Assembly (NCBI GenBank): GCA_033283385.1
Contig: JAWMQQ010000001.1
Location: 2,356,001 to 2,420,000, forward strand
Direction of reading: 5' to 3'
Length of the DNA: 64,000 nucleotides
From: Mangrovimicrobium sp033283385
GTDB lineage: Bacteria > Pseudomonadota > Gammaproteobacteria > Pseudomonadales > Halieaceae
Shown: positions 60,302-64,000 of the stretch, in pieces
Numbering within the stretch: position 1 is the stretch's first letter
Layout of the letters: every line of letters begins with the position of its first letter
Translations under genes and position numbers: made by a program
The notes under the pieces: model-generated
The model's input: only the letters and a program-made list of their open reading frames with translations
What the model was told of the DNA's origin: nothing
Database searches by the model: none

Positions 60302-61336
60302 ATGGAACTGACCACGCTGCTGCTGCTTCTGGTGATCGCCATGGTCGCCGTGTTCGCCTTCACCAACGGCTTTCACGACGCTGCGGACATGGTCGCCACC
60401 GCCATCGCCTCGCGCGCCATGCGCCCGACCGTGGCCATCGCGCTGCTCACTTTCTTCACCTTCCTGGCGCCATTTACGGTCGGCCTCGCGGTAGCCGATA
60501 CCATAGGTACTTTTGTACGCCTGGAAGGAGCCAGCACCATCATCGGCGAAACCATGGTGATCGCTGCGCTCGGCGCGGCGGTGACCTACAACGTGGTGAC
60601 CTGGCAGTTGGGACTCCCCTCCTCCTCCTCCAATTCCCTCGCCGGCGGACTGGTCGGCGCGGGCCTGTTTGCCGTCGGCGCGGGCCAGATCAACTGGGGA
60701 CTGGCCGCGCTGCAGGACTACAGCCTGGAGGGCGTGGCAAAGGTCGTGGTCGGCCTTTTCGCCTCCCCGCTGTTCGGCTTCCTGCTCGGCATGGGCTTCA
60801 TGAAGCTGCTGCTGAAACTGCTGGCCAGGACCACCATGGAAATGCAGAAAGTCCTGGTCGCCTCCCAGTATTTCAGCGTGGCCTGGCTGGGGTTTTCCCA
60901 CGGTGCCAACGACGCGCAAAAGGGCATGGCGGTGATCGCCATGATGTTGCTGGCGAGCGGACATACCAGCAGCTTCCACGTGCCCGACTGGACCATCGTC
61001 ATGTGCGTCTCCGCGATTACGCTCGGGACCATGCTGGGCGGCTGGAAAATCATCAAGACACTGGGATTCGGCCTGGTGCGGGTGCGACTCACACACTCCG
61101 TCGCCAGCCAGCTCAACGCAGCCGCGGTCAATTCCGTGGCCACGGTATTCGGCGCGCCGACCTCCACCACCCAGGTGGTTACCGGCTCACTGCTCGGCGT
61201 GGGCGCCGCCGACAAGCCGACCCACGTGCGCTGGCGCACCGCGGGCGGGATCGTGCTGGGCTGGCTGGTGAACCTGCCAGTCTCTATCCTTCTGGGGTAT
61301 TCCTACTGTTACCTGTGCCTGAAGCTGTGGGGGTGA
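60302..61336 (+). CDS. Inorganic phosphate transporter, Pit family
   Basis: 344 residues, ten or so membrane segments. Two copies of the Pit signature: FTNGFHDAADMVATAIASRA near the start and FSHGANDAQKGMAVIAMMLL in the second half, plus GLPSSSSNSLAGGLVGAG and FGAPTSTTQVVTGSLLGVGA. A low-affinity proton- or metal-phosphate symporter of the inner membrane. Two bases separate its stop from the DUF47 gene start, the usual pairing. Confidence 0.93.
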   Translation: MELTTLLLLLVIAMVAVFAFTNGFHDAADMVATAIASRAMRPTVAIALLTFFTFLAPFTVGLAVADTIGTFVRLEGASTIIGETMVIAALGAAVTYNVVTWQLGLPSSSSNSLAGGLVGAGLFAVGAGQINWGLAALQDYSLEGVAKVVVGLFASPLFGFLLGMGFMKLLLKLLARTTMEMQKVLVASQYFSVAWLGFSHGANDAQKGMAVIAMMLLASGHTSSFHVPDWTIVMCVSAITLGTMLGGWKIIKTLGFGLVRVRLTHSVASQLNAAAVNSVATVFGAPTSTTQVVTGSLLGVGAADKPTHVRWRTAGGIVLGWLVNLPVSILLGYSYCYLCLKLWG

Positions 61337-61338
61337 AG

Positions 61339-61959
61339 ATGGGTTTCATTACAAAATTTATCCTGCCGAAGACGGTGGATTTCATCAGCGCGATACAGGA
61401 GCAATCGGGACTGACGCGCCTGATCGTGCAGGACCTGTGCAGCGCCTGCAGGCAGCAGGACCCGCACGCGTTCGAATCACTGCGCGAAGACGCGGCCCGG
61501 GCCACCGCGCTGAAAAAGCAGAACATGCAGCTGCTGCTCAATGTGTTCCTGACGCCCTACGACAAGGAGTCTATCTACCGGCTGTTCACCCAGCTGGACT
61601 GGATTGTCCTCAGCGTGCGGCATTTCGTCATCGAGCGCGAGGTCTACGGCATCGAATCGCTCGACGAGTACGGCGACATCCTGGAATTGCTGGACGGCAT
61701 GGCCGTGGCGCTGGACGACGGCTGCAAGCAGCTATCGCGAGTCAAAATCACTGCGCTCGAGGGCATGAGCGAGCAGGTTCACGACAACTACGACCTTGTC
61801 GTGGAGCGCTGCGCCCGGGCCACCGCCCAGCACCTAAGGCAGGACGACTGCATGACGGTGCTGCGGCACCGCGACATTATCGCGCAGCTCAAGGAGATCG
61901 CCCGGCGCATTCACATCAGCGCTGACAGCCTCGAAGACATGGTGATCAAGCTCGGCTGA
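61339..61959 (+). CDS. DUF47/TIGR00153-type PhoU-like accessory protein of Pit
   Basis: 206 residues from ATG 61339. All-helical; sequences such as RATALKKQNMQLLLNVFLTP, YDKESIYRLFTQLDWIVLSV and RDIIAQLKEIARRIHISADS match the PhoU-like DUF47 family, which is regularly encoded beside Pit transporters and thought to regulate them. A longer open frame upstream overlaps pit and is not used. Confidence 0.9.
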   Translation: MGFITKFILPKTVDFISAIQEQSGLTRLIVQDLCSACRQQDPHAFESLREDAARATALKKQNMQLLLNVFLTPYDKESIYRLFTQLDWIVLSVRHFVIEREVYGIESLDEYGDILELLDGMAVALDDGCKQLSRVKITALEGMSEQVHDNYDLVVERCARATAQHLRQDDCMTVLRHRDIIAQLKEIARRIHISADSLEDMVIKLG

Positions 61960-61970
61960 TTCACTCCGCC

Positions 61971-61997
61971 GCAGGCATCGCAGGCATCGCAGGCATC
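61971..61997. repeat. Short tandem repeat, three copies of GCAGGCATC
   Basis: Three perfect 9-base units and a partial fourth, 12 bases after the DUF47 stop codon. Likely a slippage array in non-coding DNA. Confidence 0.85.
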
Positions 61998-62025
61998 GCA
62001 GGGTGTGGTGCTCCGAATCGCCGGT

Positions 62026-62207
62026 CGCAGCCATTCCAGCCCCTTCGAAACGGCCGCCGCTCCGCTGTTGGACGTGGCCGCTGCGCAACTCGACCATTTT
62101 TCGCTACGCGAAAAAACGGGACTCGAACAGTGCTCGCGGAAAGCCCCACGTCCAACAGCTACGCAAAAGCGCGGCCTGATTGTTTCGAAGGGGCTGGAAT
62201 GGCTGCG
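62026..62207. repeat. Large palindromic element, copy 1
   Basis: Outer arms 62026-62050 and 62183-62207 pair almost perfectly (a 21-base perfect core with CCAGCCCCTTCGAAAC), next arms CTGTTGGACGTGG (62065) and CCACGTCCAACAG (62146) pair perfectly, and the centre has a hairpin TTTTTCGCTACGCGAAAAA. The whole folds as a cruciform or long hairpin. Central sequence on the minus strand: GCGAGCACTGTTCGAGTCCC then GGTCGAGTTGCGCAGC, shared with copy 2. No protein is encoded. Confidence 0.8.
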
Positions 62208-62295
62208 CCCTACTTTGGGCACAATAAACTGGACCTTCAGTGGCGGCTGTTTCGTTGGAATCGTGCACCGGTATCAGCAACCTCGCGAGATCCAG

Positions 62296-62483
62296 GGCTT
62301 CGCCGCACGCCACCCCTGCGAACAATCAGGGCGCCGCTTTCGATTTCCCGTGCTTCCGGGGGCTTTCTGCGAGCACTGTTCGAGTCCCGAAAAATCGCGC
62401 AGCGATTTTTGGTCGAGTTGCGCAGCAGCCCGGAAGCGCGGGAAATCGAGCGCCCGTTCGCAGGGGTGGCGTGCGGTGAAGCC
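62296..62483. repeat. Large palindromic element, copy 2 (opposite orientation)
   Basis: Outer arms GGGCTTCGCCGCACGCCACC (62296) and GGTGGCGTGCGGTGAAGCCC (ending 62483) pair with few mismatches, followed inward by pairing CTGCGAAC/GTTCGCAG, GGGCGC/GCGCCC and CGATTTCCCG/CGGGAAATCG. The centre repeats the core of copy 1 on the plus strand. The 61960-62575 gap contains nothing else that can be supported as a gene. Confidence 0.8.
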
Positions 62484-62575
62484 CGGAACTACGAAGTCGC
62501 TACACCGCTTCGTACACCAAACAGCGAACGAAGCGGTTCAGCAGCAGTTGATCAAGGGGCGTTTGCGGGAGGTGC

Positions 62576-63124
62576 TTACTGCGGGGTCGGTTCGCCGGAG
62601 CGGGCGATCACGAGTTGGCCGTCGCGAACCGGGATGGTGGAGCCCGGGTCGTGCTGCATGCGCACGGTGCCGCGCTCGCCGTTCAGTTCGTAGGTGACGT
62701 CGTAGGCAACGGTGTGCTCGCTGACATCGTTCACCGTGTTACAGCGGCGCTCGGTGGTCTGGTACGTGTCGTTGGCCTGCATGCTGCCCTGAACCTGGTT
62801 GCCGGCCACACCGCCGACCACTGCGCCTGCGACTTTGGCGCCGGTATTCTTGCCGCCACCGCCCAGCGCATCGCCGGCAATGGCGCCGCCAACCGCGCCG
62901 ATCAGGGTACCGGCAATGCGGTGCTCGTCCTTGATCGGTTTCTGCTTGGTGACCACGACGTTCTCGCACTCCTCGCGGGGCGTGGTGACCCTTTCCTTCA
63001 CAGGTTCGACGGTGATGACCTCGGCGTACTTGTCGCCGGAAAGCATGCGGTAGCCACCGATGGCGCCCGCCGCAGTCGCGATGGCAACACCCAGTACCGT
63101 ACCGGTTAGCATGGATTTGTTCAT
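62576..63124 (-). CDS. Glycine-zipper 2TM-domain protein (SlyB-like)
   Basis: 182 residues. One N-terminal hydrophobic segment (TVLGVAIATAAGAIGGYRML), then the glycine zipper GTLIGAVGGAIAGDALGGGG and KVAGAVVGGVAGNQVQ (G-x3-G repeats), then a C-terminal beta-rich part with RRCNTVNDVSEHTVAYDVTY. Family members are outer-membrane lipoprotein-like stress proteins; no lipobox Cys is visible here, so the N-terminus is probably a membrane anchor. ATG 63124 has AAGGAG seven bases upstream. Confidence 0.85.
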   Translation of the reverse strand: MNKSMLTGTVLGVAIATAAGAIGGYRMLSGDKYAEVITVEPVKERVTTPREECENVVVTKQKPIKDEHRIAGTLIGAVGGAIAGDALGGGGKNTGAKVAGAVVGGVAGNQVQGSMQANDTYQTTERRCNTVNDVSEHTVAYDVTYELNGERGTVRMQHDPGSTIPVRDGQLVIARSGEPTPQ

Positions 63125-63217
63125 GGCATCACTCCTTTGTATAAGCCTTTTTGCTTTAATTACATTTCTTTACATCGCGGAGCTGGACAATTCGCACTCC
63201 GCAGAAAAAGCCTGAAA

Positions 63218-63246
63218 AAACACGGGTAAAAGCTCACCCCGTGTTT
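63218..63246. promoter_or_regulatory. Hairpin AAACACGGG/CCCGTGTTT upstream of the small gene at 63398
   Basis: A perfect 9-bp stem with an 11-base loop in the 273-base divergent region 63125-63397. Preceded by an A run, so it could be a minus-strand terminator, but no minus-strand gene ends here; a 5'-leader structure or regulator site is equally possible. A second pairing, GCGGAG/CTCCGC, lies just left of it. Confidence 0.4.
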
Positions 63247-63397
63247 CGCAGATGCCAATTTGACCAGCGCATGTGCCTCACTATCCGCGCACTATTACCG
63301 AAGAGAATTCTCCAGGCAAGGGAATATTTGTCATTCTCATACGACATACAGAAGCATCGGCAAAAAAGTGCCGGCTGGCTTGCGCAGGAGGCCCTGT

Positions 63398-63715
63398 ATG
63401 TCGGTGGAAGTTATCGATCGTTATTTAAACGAACGGGAAATCGGCCGCATGCCCTGGCAGGCGCTGCAGTATATCTACAACATCTATATGGCGATGGGTA
63501 CCGATGCCTGCCTCGATGTGATCGACAAGTACGCGCGGCACTACCGCGTCACACCGGACACGCCGCGGGCCAGCCTGCGCGACATGCTGGACACCGCGGA
63601 CCTGCTTTGCTCCATCGGCCCCTGGAGCTCGAACTGCCCTATGGAAGTCCTGACTCGCATCCGCCTGCGCTGGGGATTTGACACCCTGCTCGCCTACGTC
63701 AACTTCGATTCCTGA
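63398..63715 (+). CDS. Small uncharacterised protein
   Basis: 105 residues from ATG 63398, chosen for AGGAGG six bases before; the frame is open further left without a supporting site. Mostly helical: EVIDRYLNEREIGRMPWQAL, AMGTDACLDVIDKYARHYRV, LRDMLDTADLLCSIGPWSSN and LTRIRLRWGFDTLLAYVNF. I recognise no family. Its 3' end overlaps the convergent YiiX-like gene by 22 bases. Confidence 0.7.
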   Translation: MSVEVIDRYLNEREIGRMPWQALQYIYNIYMAMGTDACLDVIDKYARHYRVTPDTPRASLRDMLDTADLLCSIGPWSSNCPMEVLTRIRLRWGFDTLLAYVNFDS

Positions 63716-64000
63716 GCGCCGGGCTGCTCGCTCCAGCGCATGGCGTGGTAGTCGAATCCCGCCTCGATACTCGGCTTGACCACCTGGAAGTAGGGTGACA
63801 CGTCAAAATCCCGGGGCGTGAACAGACTGTAGTGGCGTATGTGCTGCAACTCCCGGATATACACGTCGCCGGCCTGCGGGTTGCGCTCGAAGACGTTGCT
63901 GACTTCGGGCAGGATCGGGTAGCGCACCGCCTGGAACGCCTGCGCGATCAGGGTGGAACAGATCGCCCGTGTCGGGTCGCCCGAACCCAGCGCCAGCAGG
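63694..64000 (-). CDS. YiiX/YebB-like permuted papain-fold hydrolase, C-terminal part (partial)
   Basis: The gene continues beyond the right edge; 102 C-terminal residues are seen. DPTRAICSTLIAQAFQAVRY matches the catalytic Cys region (A-x-C-S-x-L) of the permuted NlpC/P60-like YiiX family, in which the Cys comes after the His. The remainder, AGDVYIRELQHIRHYSLFTP and FDVSPYFQVVKPSIEAGFDY, agrees with such proteins. The start and the His motif are outside the window, so the assignment is moderate. Confidence 0.65.
   Translation of the reverse strand, partial: LLALGSGDPTRAICSTLIAQAFQAVRYPILPEVSNVFERNPQAGDVYIRELQHIRHYSLFTPRDFDVSPYFQVVKPSIEAGFDYHAMRWSEQPGAQESKLT

Noticed and set aside
58619..61096. 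825-residue minus-strand frame
   Set aside because: Spans the opposite strand of P450, SDR and pit; composition typical of a GC-rich shadow.
62110..62140. tRNA-like gene at TTCGAGTCC
   Set aside because: Only a T-arm-like stretch; no acceptor stem, anticodon or CCA end. It is part of a palindrome present in two copies.

Overview
The window is about 64 kb of GC-rich DNA that reads as the chromosome of a Gram-negative marine-type gammaproteobacterium. My best guess is the Halieaceae (OM60/NOR5) or a close relative. The grounds are outer-membrane biogenesis genes (tamA/tamB), TRAP transport, many short-chain dehydrogenases (SDRs), sulfotransferase, P450 and acyl-CoA genes, and scattered GTAGGAGC palindromic repeats. 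The taxonomic call is inference. No rRNA, tRNA or CRISPR array is visible.

Layout. 1-2.2 kb: a Rieske oxygenase (cut by the window edge and frameshifted), an SMP-30 lactonase-like protein and a TetR regulator. 2.5-13.3 kb: a glucuronate/glucuronide locus. On the minus strand lies a GntR regulator, uxaC, uxuB, an exported family-2 glycosidase and a TRAP transporter (dctP-dctQ-dctM). Divergently lie kdgK and uxuA. Together they would release a uronic acid outside the inner membrane, import it and convert it to KDPG. 13.3-25.2 kb: an Rhs polymorphic-toxin locus. It holds a 3,699-residue Sec-exported protein with cadherin-like repeats, a von Willebrand A domain, a thrombospondin-C-like domain, an RHS/YD shell and an AT-rich C-terminal tip, then a small ankyrin gene that is probably its immunity gene and an RHS remnant. 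The neighbouring sulfotransferase appears 5'-truncated at this boundary.

26-42 kb: an oxidative and catabolic region. It contains a deazaflavin-type reductase, an MFS transporter, six SDRs, an IclR regulator divergent from a three-gene operon (UGSC-family protein in its Cys form, an uncharacterised partner, a TauD dioxygenase), an amine-dehydrogenase-like oxidoreductase, a ferredoxin-P450-SDR operon and a Na/Pi cotransporter. 42-54 kb: a ricin-type lectin, tamB-tamA in reversed order, an acyl-CoA synthetase, a lipoprotein nucleosidase, two transglutaminase-like proteins and a Cys-repeat secreted protein.

54-58 kb: a minus-strand operon of TIM-barrel protein, APH-type kinase, acyl-CoA dehydrogenase and SDR. 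The kinase plus dehydrogenase pairing recalls ACAD10/11 and the lva levulinate genes, suggesting 4-hydroxyacyl-CoA catabolism. 58-64 kb: a P450, an SDR, Pit phosphate transporter with its DUF47 partner, a 600-bp non-coding stretch with two large palindromic elements, a glycine-zipper protein, a small unknown protein and a partial YiiX-like hydrolase.

GTAGGAGC repeats lie between genes from 27.9 to 58.1 kb, and four genes take their TAG stop codon from the repeat itself. The best candidates for under-described biology are the UGSC/TauD operon with its palindromic operator, the mosaic exported Rhs toxin with its ankyrin partner, and the self-complementary elements near 62 kb.
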